A stretch of 40,634 nucleotides of DNA, from positions 6,680 through 47,313 of the forward strand of contig DBMM01000130.1 of NCBI GenBank assembly GCA_002298925.1. Reading direction: 5' to 3'. This document shows positions 1 to 7,788 of the stretch, one piece after another (position 1 is the stretch's first letter; each line of letters starts with the position of its first letter). The stretch comes from Geobacter sp. UBA698 (GTDB taxonomy: Bacteria; Desulfobacterota; Desulfuromonadia; Geobacterales; Pseudopelobacteraceae). The translations under genes were made by a program, and so were the position numbers. The notes beneath the pieces were generated by a model, which saw only the letters and a program-made list of their open reading frames with translations, ran no database searches and was not told the origin of the DNA.

Positions 1-1121
1 CCCATGTCCACGAAGGGGGCCACCTCCCAGTCGGCGGTTACATTGAAAACCTCCCAGCGGAACAGACGGATGCGCTCCTCCAGATTGCAAAGCAGAAAGC
101 TGCTGTCGATGAAGCGGTTGCGACCATAACCGCGCAGGGTGGTTTCGCCTCCCAGGATACTCTGCTCCAGAAAAGGGACATCGTTACCCAGGGTCTGGTT
201 GTACATGAGACGGAAGACACTGATGTAGCGGGCATTGTCCAGGGGGATATAGCCCTTGATTTCAACTTCGTAGTGCCGGTAGTCGGCCGAGCTTCCCAGC
301 GCCTTGAAACTGGGCTCCAGCGAGAGCTTGGCAAAGCCGCCAAAGGTGGGAGTATCGCGGTTGTCCAGAGTGCTGTAGACCAGCGACAGCCGCGGGGTAT
401 GGGCCGTAAAGCCGTTCAGGCCGGGTACTTCGGCCTCCGTGAATTTGTCCTGGGTGGCAGGAATCTTGCGGACAGCTCCATGCCTGATGTTCACATCACG
501 GAAGCGGTCCCCCACAACGAAGTAGATATGACTGGTGACCGGATAGGCTGCCGAGAGGGTGTAGCCGACTTCCTGGTCGGCGTAGTTGGTTTCCTGCTGC
601 TGCGGGCTGCCGGCGTTGAAGCCGAAAAAGCGGGCCGAACCGTCGGCAAAAGCATAGCCGAATAGGTTCAGCTCCAGTGACTTCTCCATCAGGGAGGTAT
701 CCCTGAGTCTGAATTCGTAGTCATAGTTGACCCTGCTGGAATGAGCCAGGTTGAACTCGATGTTACGGTCGGGAGTCGGGTAGACCGCTCCGTAGAGCGA
801 GGCGGTGATGCCGAAGTTGCTGTTGTAATTGACCTGGGGCGCCAGCAGGGTATTGATCTCGTCATTTTTGTTATGGATCAAAAAGGCGGTCAGGGCACCG
901 GCCGTGATGCCCTCATTGGGGCTAGAGGCGATCACCGGCAGGGGCACCGTCACCACCTTGACCGTTTGATTGCAGTTATCACAGGCCAGCGGCACGGGGA
1001 AATCGTCCCGGTGCAGATAGCTGGTGCAGCCCCCCAGCAGAGAGGCCAGCAGCAATGTAACCCACAGACCGGCCAGGCGGAAAAAGCCGATCTTGGTCTT
1101 ATTGACGGGCACATAGTTCAT
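1..1121 (-). CDS. Omp85/BamA-superfamily outer-membrane barrel protein, C-terminus cut by window edge
   Basis: The minus strand reads open from an ATG at 1121-1119 to the window edge, giving 373 residues without a stop. The N-terminus has a basic stretch, then a hydrophobic segment (about residues 16-31) ending in LLGGC, a lipobox-like site with Cys32. The remainder is rich in alternating beta-type stretches. Near residues 326-337 it carries GGETTLRGYGRNRF, which resembles the conserved LRGF/Y-G-R motif of surface-antigen (Omp85/BamA/TamA) barrels. No POTRA domain is evident, so this is probably a stand-alone barrel of the bacterial surface antigen family. A lipobox on a barrel protein is unusual, and the site could instead be an ordinary Sec cleavage region. 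No clear ribosome-binding site precedes the ATG. The gene is divergent from the histidine kinase, and its function is unknown. Confidence 0.8.
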   Translation of the reverse strand, partial: MNYVPVNKTKIGFFRLAGLWVTLLLASLLGGCTSYLHRDDFPVPLACDNCNQTVKVVTVPLPVIASSPNEGITAGALTAFLIHNKNDEINTLLAPQVNYNSNFGITASLYGAVYPTPDRNIEFNLAHSSRVNYDYEFRLRDTSLMEKSLELNLFGYAFADGSARFFGFNAGSPQQQETNYADQEVGYTLSAAYPVTSHIYFVVGDRFRDVNIRHGAVRKIPATQDKFTEAEVPGLNGFTAHTPRLSLVYSTLDNRDTPTFGGFAKLSLEPSFKALGSSADYRHYEVEIKGYIPLDNARYISVFRLMYNQTLGNDVPFLEQSILGGETTLRGYGRNRFIDSSFLLCNLEERIRLFRWEVFNVTADWEVAPFVDM

Positions 1122-1131
1122 AACTGCAACT

Positions 1132-1159
1132 AGTATCATTCAGGCAGGCAGGGTGTCAA
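1132..1159 (-). promoter_or_regulatory. possible sigma-70 promoter for the Omp85-like gene
   Basis: On the minus strand TTGACA (1159-1154) is followed after 16 nt by GATACT (1137-1132), a perfect -35 with a 4/6 -10. The predicted start of transcription would lie only a few bases upstream of the ATG at 1121, leaving almost no leader. Either the message is nearly leaderless or the element is fortuitous. Confidence 0.3.
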
Positions 1160-1193
1160 CAGCGCACTTGGAATGGGGCGCCGCTGATAGCGC

Positions 1194-1222
1194 TTGTTTC
1201 CAGCAGTTGCCTGGGATATAAT
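1194..1222 (+). promoter_or_regulatory. sigma-70-type promoter for the two-component operon
   Basis: TTGTTT (1194-1199), a 17-nt spacer and a perfect TATAAT (1217-1222) lie 47 nt upstream of the kinase ATG at 1269. The -35 overlaps an in-frame upstream TTG at 1194, which makes that codon an unlikely translation start. Confidence 0.55.
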
Positions 1223-1268
1223 TTTTAATTTGTATGCATCCCATCGCTTCCAGCTGCAAAAGGCCACC

Positions 1269-2696
1269 ATGAAGCTCAATGCAAAACTGGTCATAATCAT
1301 GATATCACTGCTGGTGGTGGTGCTCATGACCACATTCATCCTCAGCCAGTACGCCCAGAATGCCCTAGTAAGCGAAATCCAGGAAAGTTCCCAGGAAATC
1401 TCCAAGGCCGTTCAGATGAGTATCGAAGACCTCACCTCCGAGGCTGAAACCTCGCGCCTGACCGACTACCTCCACAAGGCCCGCGAAAAGGGCATCAACG
1501 AGATCAACATCATCAACAGCGAGGGGGAGATCATCGACTCCTCCGACCCGGAAAAGATCGGCAAGAAACGGGAGCTGAAAAAGCTGGAGAAGGGGGTCCA
1601 CGCTGCCCCGCGGGGTGCCAGCGGCGCCAGCATCCTCTCCCAGAAACCCTACGAGGTGGTGGTGCCGGTCATTGTGGGCGACGAGCAGCTGGGCTACGTG
1701 CAGATCAACATGCTGCTGGACAATATCCGCGACCTGCAGCACGCCAATTTCATCCGCCGCCTGTTCGCGACCTGCATGGTCTTCACGGTCGGCATCGCCC
1801 TGACCATCTTTCTGGCCCGACGCTACACCGAGCCGATCCATAACCTGGTGGACCATTTCAAGCGGGTTTCGGCCGGAGACCTGTCGGTGACCATCCCGGT
1901 CGAAAGCGATGACGAGATCGGCGAACTGGCAGCCGGCTTCAACAACATGGTGGAGAAGCTGCGGGAGCGGGAGGCGCTGGAGAAACGGCTCTACGAGGCC
2001 GAGCACCTCTCCCGGGTCGGCCAGCTGGCATCGGGCATCGCCCACGAGATCCGTAACCCGCTCAACTACATCAGCCTGGCCATCGACCACCTCAAGGCGG
2101 AAATGCTGCCGCAGTGCGGCGACAAACAGGAAGAGCTGTGCCAGGTGACCGACAAGATCAAGGAAGAGGTGCGACGGGCCAACTACATGGTGATCAACTT
2201 CATGAACTACGGCCGGCCCCTCAAACTGCGCCGGGCCCTGACCCCCTATGGCGAGATCCTGGCCAAGCTGCTGCCGGTGGTCGTCGAACGACTGACGGAA
2301 CAGCGCATTACAGTGGAAATGGCACTGGAAGAGGATCTGCCCCCGCTGTGGGTTGACCAGGAACTGCTGCGCAACTGCATCCTCAACTTCATCAACAATG
2401 CCGCCCAGGCCATGCCTGATGGCGGCGTCATTACCCTGGGCGCCGCGTCCGAGCGGGAACGGGAGCGGGCCGTGCTGACATTCAAAGACCAGGGCAGCGG
2501 CATCCGCGCTGAAGACCTCGCCAAGATCTTCCAGCCCTATTTCACCACCAAGGATGTGGGCATCGGCCTGGGACTGGCCATTACCGAACGGATCATCAAG
2601 GAGCACGGTGGAGAAATCCGGGTCGAAAGCCAACCGTCATTGGGTACAACCTTTACGGTGTCGCTGCCATTCAAGCCGGAAAACGGCGATGTTTAA
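1269..2696 (+). CDS. membrane-bound sensor histidine kinase (HAMP-HisKA-HATPase)
   Basis: This is a 475-residue sensor kinase. TM1 is at about residues 7-26, followed by a periplasmic sensor segment (about 27-163), TM2 (about 164-184) and a HAMP linker (about 184-232). HisKA has the phospho-acceptor His in LASGIAHEIRNPLNY (near residue 259). The HATPase has an N box FINNAAQAM (about 373-381), a G1 box DQGSGI (near 408) and a G2 box GIGLGLAI (about 431-438). The ATG at 1269 was chosen over the longer TTG frame because it follows AAAAGG, places TM1 at the N-terminus and sits downstream of a TATAAT promoter. The stop lies 21 nt before an NtrC-type regulator, so the two form a cognate NtrB/ZraS-like pair. 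The signal is unknown. Control of the neighbouring glycosylation or flagellar genes is possible but is inferred from position only. Confidence 0.93.
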   Translation: MKLNAKLVIIMISLLVVVLMTTFILSQYAQNALVSEIQESSQEISKAVQMSIEDLTSEAETSRLTDYLHKAREKGINEINIINSEGEIIDSSDPEKIGKKRELKKLEKGVHAAPRGASGASILSQKPYEVVVPVIVGDEQLGYVQINMLLDNIRDLQHANFIRRLFATCMVFTVGIALTIFLARRYTEPIHNLVDHFKRVSAGDLSVTIPVESDDEIGELAAGFNNMVEKLREREALEKRLYEAEHLSRVGQLASGIAHEIRNPLNYISLAIDHLKAEMLPQCGDKQEELCQVTDKIKEEVRRANYMVINFMNYGRPLKLRRALTPYGEILAKLLPVVVERLTEQRITVEMALEEDLPPLWVDQELLRNCILNFINNAAQAMPDGGVITLGAASERERERAVLTFKDQGSGIRAEDLAKIFQPYFTTKDVGIGLGLAITERIIKEHGGEIRVESQPSLGTTFTVSLPFKPENGDV

Positions 2697-2717
2697 TAAA
2701 AACTTACATGAGGCCCC

Positions 2718-4112
2718 ATGACTACTAACAATAACCAAGGCAGCATCCTGATCGTGGATGATGAAAAAGGACAGCGCGAGATCCTCAATGTCATCCTCAA
2801 AAAAGAAGGCTACGACATTGTCGATGTTCCCGGAGTGCGGGAAGCGCTGGACCAGCTGGAAAAGCGCGAATTCGACCTGATCCTGACCGACCTGAAGATG
2901 CAGGGGCAGAGCGGCCTGGACTTGCTGGAAAAGGTACTGGCCGACGACCCCCAGCAGTGCGTCATTCTGATGACAGCCCACGGCACGGTGGACTCGGCCG
3001 TGGAGGCCATGAAAATGGGGGCTTTCGACTACCTGGAAAAACCGCTGGAGCGGGACAACCTGCTGCTGACCCTGCGGCGGGCCTTCGAGCGCATCTCATT
3101 GGTCCACGAGAACCGGGTGCTGCAGAAACGGGTGGCATCGATCCAGACCATCCCCAACATGCTGGGCGACCATCCCAAGATGCGCGAGGTGTTCCGGGTG
3201 GTCTCCAAGATTGCCGCCACCAACTCCACCGTGCTGATCGTCGGAGAATCCGGCACCGGCAAGGAGCTGATCGCCCGCGCCGTCCACGAGGGGAGCCAGC
3301 GCCGGGACAAGCCCTTCATGGCCATCAACTGCGCAGCCATCCCGGACACCTTGATCGAAAGCGAACTGTTCGGACACGAAAAGGGGAGTTTTACCGGGGC
3401 CAACGCCCGCGAGTTCGGCATCTTCGAGGCGGCCGACGGCGGCACGGTTTTTCTGGACGAGATCGGCGAGATGAATGTGGCCATGCAGGCCAAACTGTTG
3501 CGGGCCATCCAGGAAAAGGAGATCCGCCGGGTGGGGGGCAAGGTCAACATCCCCCTGGACGTGCGCATCCTCTCGGCCACCAACAAGGAACTGGAGCAGG
3601 AAATCAAGCGGGGCGGCTTCCGCGAGGACCTGTTCTACCGCCTGAACGTGATCCGCATCGACCTGCCCCCTCTGCGGGAGCGGGGCAGCGATGTCAAAAC
3701 TTTGGCAGAGTTCTTTGTCAAAAAATATAGCCAGGCCTCCGGAATCGCCGTGGACGGCATTTCCCGGCCGGCACTAAAATTGCTAATGAACTACACCTGG
3801 CCCGGAAATGTCCGCCAACTTGAATCGGTCATCGAGCGTTCGGTGCTGATGGCTGAGAGCAACTATATCGAACCCGAAGACCTGCCCGGCGAAATCAGCG
3901 CCACCTCGCTGCTGTCGGGCGGGCTCCCCTTCGAGATCCCGCCCGAGGGAATCGACATCGAGGCGCTGGAAAAGGGGCTGATCATCAAGGCCATGGAACG
4001 GGCCGAATGGGTCATCGGCAAGGCCGCCCCGCTCCTGGGCATGAGCTACAAGACCCTGCAGTACCGCCTGGAAAAGTTCGAGATTCAACGGCCTGAAAAA
4101 CGGAGCAGATAG
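2718..4112 (+). CDS. NtrC-family sigma-54-dependent response regulator
   Basis: This 464-residue protein has a receiver domain, an AAA+ domain and a Fis-type HTH. The receiver has acidic residues D14/D15 and the phospho-acceptor D58 in LILTDLKM. The AAA+ domain has Walker A GESGTGKE (about 175-182), Walker B VFLDEIGEM (about 244-252) and the sigma-54 contact loop as GSFTGA (about 223-228), a known variant of GAFTGA. The C-terminus (about 432-460) is a Fis-like HTH with GMSYKTLQYRLEKF. It should activate RpoN promoters after phosphorylation by the kinase encoded just upstream. ATG 2718 has GAGG four bases upstream. No convincing -24/-12 promoter was seen by eye in this window, so its targets probably lie elsewhere. 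The ORF ends 2 nt before the TPR-glycosyltransferase gene, suggesting co-transcription. Confidence 0.95.
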   Translation: MTTNNNQGSILIVDDEKGQREILNVILKKEGYDIVDVPGVREALDQLEKREFDLILTDLKMQGQSGLDLLEKVLADDPQQCVILMTAHGTVDSAVEAMKMGAFDYLEKPLERDNLLLTLRRAFERISLVHENRVLQKRVASIQTIPNMLGDHPKMREVFRVVSKIAATNSTVLIVGESGTGKELIARAVHEGSQRRDKPFMAINCAAIPDTLIESELFGHEKGSFTGANAREFGIFEAADGGTVFLDEIGEMNVAMQAKLLRAIQEKEIRRVGGKVNIPLDVRILSATNKELEQEIKRGGFREDLFYRLNVIRIDLPPLRERGSDVKTLAEFFVKKYSQASGIAVDGISRPALKLLMNYTWPGNVRQLESVIERSVLMAESNYIEPEDLPGEISATSLLSGGLPFEIPPEGIDIEALEKGLIIKAMERAEWVIGKAAPLLGMSYKTLQYRLEKFEIQRPEKRSR

Positions 4113-4114
4113 GC

Positions 4115-5491
4115 GTGGAGCCCCACGGTAACGCCTCATACTCGGCGGAGATCGCCAGGGATATCTACAGCCAGGGCTGGCAACTGCTGCAGGCCGGCAG
4201 GACGCGGGCCGCGGCCTTCCAGTTTGAAAAGGCGCTCTGCCTGTCGCCCGGTTTCAGCGATGCGGCCCTGGCCCTGGGGCACTGCCTGCATTCGCTGGGG
4301 GAGTCCGGGCAAGCCCTGACGGTCTATGACCGGCTGCTGACGGCCTCCCCCACTCTCGTGGCGGCCTGGAACAACCGGGGCAACACACTGCTGGAGATGT
4401 GCCGCTACCAGGAGGCGGCCGACAGTTTCTCCCGAGCCCTGGAAATGGCACCCGGATTGCATGACACCCGCGTGGCCCTGGCCACCTGCTGGCAGGCACT
4501 GGGACGACTGGCGGAAGCCATGACAGCCTGTGATACGGTGTTGGCGGCAGCCCCGGACAATGCCGAGGCCCACTGGAACAGGGGCCTGCTGCACCTGCTG
4601 CAGGGAGATTATTGCCAGGGATGGCGTGAATACGAATGGCGCTGGCAAAAGCGCGGCTTCACCTCACCGCGGCGTGATTTCCCGCAACCCCGCTGGCAGG
4701 GGGAACAAGCCGCAGGCCAGACCATCCTGATCCATGCCGAACAGGGCTTTGGCGACACCCTGCAGTTCTGCCGTTACATCCCGCTGGTGGCCGCCCGGGG
4801 CCTGCGGGTGATCTTCGAATGCCACCCGCCGCTGGTGGCGCTGATGCAGGGCCTGCCAGGCGTTAGCGAGGTAATCCCCATGAGAAGGCCGGTGCCAGCT
4901 TTCGATCTGCATCTGCCCCTGATGAGCCTGCCGCTGCTCTTTGAAACGACCGTCGAGACCATCCCTGTTGCGACTCCCTATCTGGTGCCGCCGGCAGACC
5001 GCCTGCCATTGTGGCGAGGTCTGGTTCTGGATGAGAATCGTTTGAAGGTCGGCCTTTGCTGGGCCGGCAAGTCTTACCCGGATCCTCGGCGGAGTTGTCC
5101 GGCTGCTCTGCTGGAGCCGCTGATTGGGATAGAGAATGTCTCATGGTATTCGTTGCAACTGGGGTGGAAGGAAGCATTGCCCTTGTCAATGAACGACACC
5201 ACCGGCCAAATCAATGACTTCAGCGACACAGCCGCCTTGATATCCCAGCTTGACCTGGTTATAACCGTGGACACGGCCGTGGCGCACCTGGCAGGCGCGT
5301 TGGGAAAGCCGACCTGGCTACTGCTGCCCCAGGCACCGGATTGGCGCTGGATGCTCAACAGGGAAGACAGCCCCTGGTATCCGACAATAAGGATTTTGCG
5401 GCAAAAGAGCCAGAAAGGCTGGGAGGAAACAATCCAGCGTGTGAAGAACCTGCTTTACGAGCTACAGGCAAACAAATTCCAAACAATTTAG
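4115..5491 (+). CDS. TPR protein with GT9-like glycosyltransferase module
   Basis: This 458-residue protein has an N-terminal TPR array (about residues 10-165), then one complete copy of the two-half GT9/heptosyltransferase-like domain that recurs in the giant gene at 31437. The N-half (about 190-295) has HAEQGFGDTLQFCRYIP, a glycine-rich loop. The C-half (from about 310) has LKVGLCWAGKS, VDTAVAHLAGALGKPTW (near 385) and DSPWYPTIRILRQ. GT9-like folds transfer sugars from nucleotide donors, and the TPRs suggest a protein acceptor or scaffold. The start is GTG at 4115, 2 nt after the regulator stop, with GGAG about 9 nt upstream inside that gene. Absence of TM segments or a signal peptide indicates a cytoplasmic enzyme. 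It serves here as the single-module reference for the multi-module protein. Confidence 0.85.
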   Translation: MEPHGNASYSAEIARDIYSQGWQLLQAGRTRAAAFQFEKALCLSPGFSDAALALGHCLHSLGESGQALTVYDRLLTASPTLVAAWNNRGNTLLEMCRYQEAADSFSRALEMAPGLHDTRVALATCWQALGRLAEAMTACDTVLAAAPDNAEAHWNRGLLHLLQGDYCQGWREYEWRWQKRGFTSPRRDFPQPRWQGEQAAGQTILIHAEQGFGDTLQFCRYIPLVAARGLRVIFECHPPLVALMQGLPGVSEVIPMRRPVPAFDLHLPLMSLPLLFETTVETIPVATPYLVPPADRLPLWRGLVLDENRLKVGLCWAGKSYPDPRRSCPAALLEPLIGIENVSWYSLQLGWKEALPLSMNDTTGQINDFSDTAALISQLDLVITVDTAVAHLAGALGKPTWLLLPQAPDWRWMLNREDSPWYPTIRILRQKSQKGWEETIQRVKNLLYELQANKFQTI

Positions 5492-5533
5492 CTGCAGTTC
5501 CACTTGAACATTTTGTGCAGTCAGGTAAAGCTT

Positions 5534-6085
5534 ATGGAAGACACGACAACCGTTAGAGCATCTCTCGTAGAATTTGGCAGGGGAACCTATTGGGGCCCCA
5601 ATACCCGTTTCGTCAAATATCTCTTTGATGAAAAGATAATCATCGGCAGCTTCTGCTCGATCGCTGACTACGTTGTAATCAGTTCCGGAGGTGAGCACCG
5701 CACCGACATTGTATCCACCTGGTCCTTTGACGAAATTCTATTCAAAAAGAAGCACCATTCCAGGAGTTATAAGCACACCCGAAATACCACCATTGGTCAT
5801 GATGTCTGGATTGGCTACGGGGCCTATATAAATTCCGGCGTAAACATAGGTTCTGGCGCTGTCATTGCTGCCTACGCTGTCGTTTTTGAGGATGTCCCTC
5901 CCTATGCAGTGGTAATGGGCAATCCGGCCAGGATTGTCCGTTATCGCTTTAGCAGGCAAACTGTTGAGCGTTTGCTGAATATTGGCTGGTGGCAGTGGCC
6001 TCAGGATAAGATTGAGGAGAATATGGAATGGTTTTATCGACCGGTCTCCGAGTTCGTTGACCGCTTTGAGCCGGAAGGAGAGTAA
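5534..6085 (+). CDS. CatB-like left-handed beta-helix O-acetyltransferase
   Basis: The product has about 183 residues with hexapeptide-repeat character (IGSFCSIADY, IGHDVWIGYGAYIN, IGSGAVIAAYAVV, VPPYAVVMGNPA). The layout, with a central loop that carries a His (GGEHRTDIVSTWSF), resembles CatB/Vat xenobiotic and sugar O-acetyltransferases, which use acetyl-CoA. In this setting the likely acceptor is a sugar of the surface or flagellar glycan rather than a drug. ATG 5534 was preferred over an in-frame TTG at 5504 because it has an AGG-containing site 8 nt upstream and begins the conserved region. The gene follows the TPR-GT gene and precedes an acyl carrier protein gene by 6 nt, so an acyl-ACP donor is also conceivable. 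Confidence 0.82.
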   Translation: MEDTTTVRASLVEFGRGTYWGPNTRFVKYLFDEKIIIGSFCSIADYVVISSGGEHRTDIVSTWSFDEILFKKKHHSRSYKHTRNTTIGHDVWIGYGAYINSGVNIGSGAVIAAYAVVFEDVPPYAVVMGNPARIVRYRFSRQTVERLLNIGWWQWPQDKIEENMEWFYRPVSEFVDRFEPEGE

Positions 6086-6091
6086 TTACCT

Positions 6092-6313
6092 GTGGACAGA
6101 ATTATTCAAATCATCAAAGAGTCTTTCGACATTGACGAAGATATTTTTCACAATACCCCCCTGATCAGTTCAGGGCTGATCGACAGTCTGAAGGTTGCCT
6201 TGTTGCTCACCATACTTGAAAGAGAGTATGGCAAGAAGATCGACACCCGAGATATCGGCACCGATAACTTTGATACACCGGCGCAGATCGCGAAGTTTTT
6301 AAGTAAAATCTGA
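6092..6313 (+). CDS. acyl carrier protein (phosphopantetheine attachment site)
   Basis: This 73-residue acidic helical protein has the ACP motif SSGLIDSLKV, in which Ser32 of DSL would receive 4'-phosphopantetheine. Length and motif fit stand-alone ACPs of secondary or surface-polysaccharide pathways rather than the fatty-acid AcpP, whose flanking sequence is usually different. The start is GTG 6092, with AAGGAG about 11-16 nt upstream at the end of the acetyltransferase gene. Pairing with an acyl/acetyltransferase and neighbouring glycosyltransferases suggests it delivers an acyl group to a sugar. No ketosynthase or acyl-activating ligase lies nearby, so the source of the acyl chain is not visible. 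Confidence 0.85.
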   Translation: MDRIIQIIKESFDIDEDIFHNTPLISSGLIDSLKVALLLTILEREYGKKIDTRDIGTDNFDTPAQIAKFLSKI

Positions 6314-6406
6314 AGCTTTTTGCAGCTACCGGCTGCAGGAATTTCGGTTCTGTGGCAGCACACGGATTTTGTCTGATAAATGGCTGCTGTCACGGTCAAA
6401 ACAAGA

Positions 6407-6425
6407 CCTGTTTTAAAGAAACAGG
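6407..6425 (+). repeat. 7-bp inverted repeat around the sigma-28 -35 element
   Basis: CCTGTTT (6407-6413) and AAACAGG (6419-6425) are perfect complements separated by TAAAG. The dyad covers the -35 box of the promoter at 6414-6440. It could be an operator half-site pair or a chance palindrome. Confidence 0.3.
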
Positions 6426-6440
6426 GAAAATGGCCGATAT
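6414..6440 (+). promoter_or_regulatory. sigma-28 (FliA)-type promoter upstream of the TPR gene
   Basis: TAAAGAAA (6414-6421), an 11-nt spacer and GCCGATAT (6433-6440) match the FliA consensus TAAAGTTT-N11-GCCGATAA at 13 of 16 positions with exact spacing. It lies about 40 nt upstream of the ATG at 6481. This places the downstream gene, and perhaps the following operon, under late-flagellar control. Confidence 0.7.
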
Positions 6441-6480
6441 CATTATCAGGCAATAGAAAACTGTAGGACGGAGAACTGAC

Positions 6481-7713
6481 ATGGCGGACTTATTTGACTC
6501 CAGCAATGATCCATTAGCGGCGCTAACCCAGGATACGAGCGGCCAGCGCGCGCAGATGGCCCAGTACTCCATCATGCAGGCTGCTACGTATATGCAGAAT
6601 AATCAGAACGACCAAGCGATCGCCGCCTTCAAAAAAGCCCTGGCCATGGACCCGCAGAGCACCACCGCCTACACCTACATAGGTAAAATTTACCAGTCCC
6701 AGGGTAAGAACGCTGAGGCGATCAAGGCCTTCAAAGAGGTTGCGCGGATCCAGTCAAACCCTTACGTATCGGACAGTTCCTCTAACGCCACCTCGCTTAT
6801 AGATGCCCATGTCAACCTGGGAAACGCTTACCTGCAAGACAAGCAGTACACTTTGTCTGAGAAGGAATTTAAAGCCGCTGCCAAGCTTGATCCTACCAAT
6901 CCCCTGCCAGATTATACCCTTGGTCTGCAGTACGCCAACACGGATCGTCTGGCCGAGGCCGAGACGCAATTTCTCAAGGTAAAAAAGATATCCCCCCGTG
7001 ATGGCAACGTCTACTACGCACTTGGGATGCTCTTCAACAAGCAGGGACGCTATGACGATGCGGTAGACAATCTGCAAAAGGCGTTGACCCTGAAAAAGAA
7101 TTTTCCTGCAGCGCATTATGAACTCGGCGTTGCCTATGACGGGCTAGGCCGGACAGATGATGCAAAGGATCAGCTAGGCATCCTCCAGAGCTCTACCGAT
7201 TCCGGTGCCTATACCTATTATCAGAACCTGAAAACGTTATTGAGCAAGCCGGGCATGATCTCTCTGGAGACCAAGAACAGCGGAGGCTTTTCGCAGTTCC
7301 TCGGCCCGAATGTTCCTCTCTGGATGCTCGATCCCACACTGCTCACGAAGCCTCAGTCCGGAAGGACATTCTCAGTCAAAATCTCGTTCAACACAGACAT
7401 GAATGTATCTTCAGTAACCAACATCCAGAATTGGACCATCTCCCGTGCCAACAGTGCCGACGGGGGCTACTACAACAACACCATGCCTGTTACAGCCAAA
7501 GAGGCGGCCCTGCCAACCAACCCGGAAATGGTGGCCTACAACTCGCTCACGGGGGAGGCGACCTTGACATTCCGCCTGAACCAGAACGCAACCGGCGATG
7601 CCGTCATCGACCAATCACATATTGTCTTTAAATTCAGCGGCAAGGATGCCATGGGCAGGGATATGGACCATACAGCCGATGAGGTCGATGGCTACAGCGC
7701 TACCCCATTCTGA
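6481..7713 (+). CDS. TPR protein with C-terminal beta-rich (Ig-like) domain, sigma-28-type promoter
   Basis: This 410-residue protein has no signal peptide. Residues about 20-245 are TPR repeats (for example NQNDQAIAAFKKALAMDPQS and GRYDDAVDNLQKALTLKK). Residues about 260-410 form a Thr/Ser/Asn-rich beta-type domain with SVKISFNTDMN and GEATLTFRLNQNAT, reminiscent of Ig-like/Big_5 folds. The start has GGACGGAG about 8 nt upstream. Its FliA-like promoter makes it a candidate late-flagellar gene expressed with the flagellin, possibly a scaffold that presents flagellin to modifying enzymes or an exported flagellum-associated protein. I do not recognise a specific family, and the function is inference from context. 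Confidence 0.8.
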   Translation: MADLFDSSNDPLAALTQDTSGQRAQMAQYSIMQAATYMQNNQNDQAIAAFKKALAMDPQSTTAYTYIGKIYQSQGKNAEAIKAFKEVARIQSNPYVSDSSSNATSLIDAHVNLGNAYLQDKQYTLSEKEFKAAAKLDPTNPLPDYTLGLQYANTDRLAEAETQFLKVKKISPRDGNVYYALGMLFNKQGRYDDAVDNLQKALTLKKNFPAAHYELGVAYDGLGRTDDAKDQLGILQSSTDSGAYTYYQNLKTLLSKPGMISLETKNSGGFSQFLGPNVPLWMLDPTLLTKPQSGRTFSVKISFNTDMNVSSVTNIQNWTISRANSADGGYYNNTMPVTAKEAALPTNPEMVAYNSLTGEATLTFRLNQNATGDAVIDQSHIVFKFSGKDAMGRDMDHTADEVDGYSATPF

Positions 7714-7788
7714 TTATTTTGTTTGGAGATAATGCGGACGCTATTGTAACATCAAAATTCCAATAACAACAAAGGGGAGACCTGTTAG

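Noticed and set aside
1194..1268. TTG upstream start for the kinase
   Set aside because: It coincides with the -35 of a TTG-N17-TATAAT promoter and would add 25 residues before TM1.
1365..2633. Long (422-codon) open frame antisense to the histidine kinase
   Set aside because: It mirrors the kinase codon pattern in GC-rich DNA; the kinase frame has all expected motifs in order.
2957..3730. 257-codon frame overlapping the response regulator
   Set aside because: The composition is Gly/Arg/Pro-rich with no recognisable domain, and the regulator frame is fully supported.
5504..5533. TTG start for the acetyltransferase
   Set aside because: The ATG at 5534 has a better ribosome-binding site and starts the conserved region.
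6318..6340. Short hairpin (TGCAGC/GCTGCA) after the ACP gene
   Set aside because: The six-base stem without a T-run is too weak to call a terminator.
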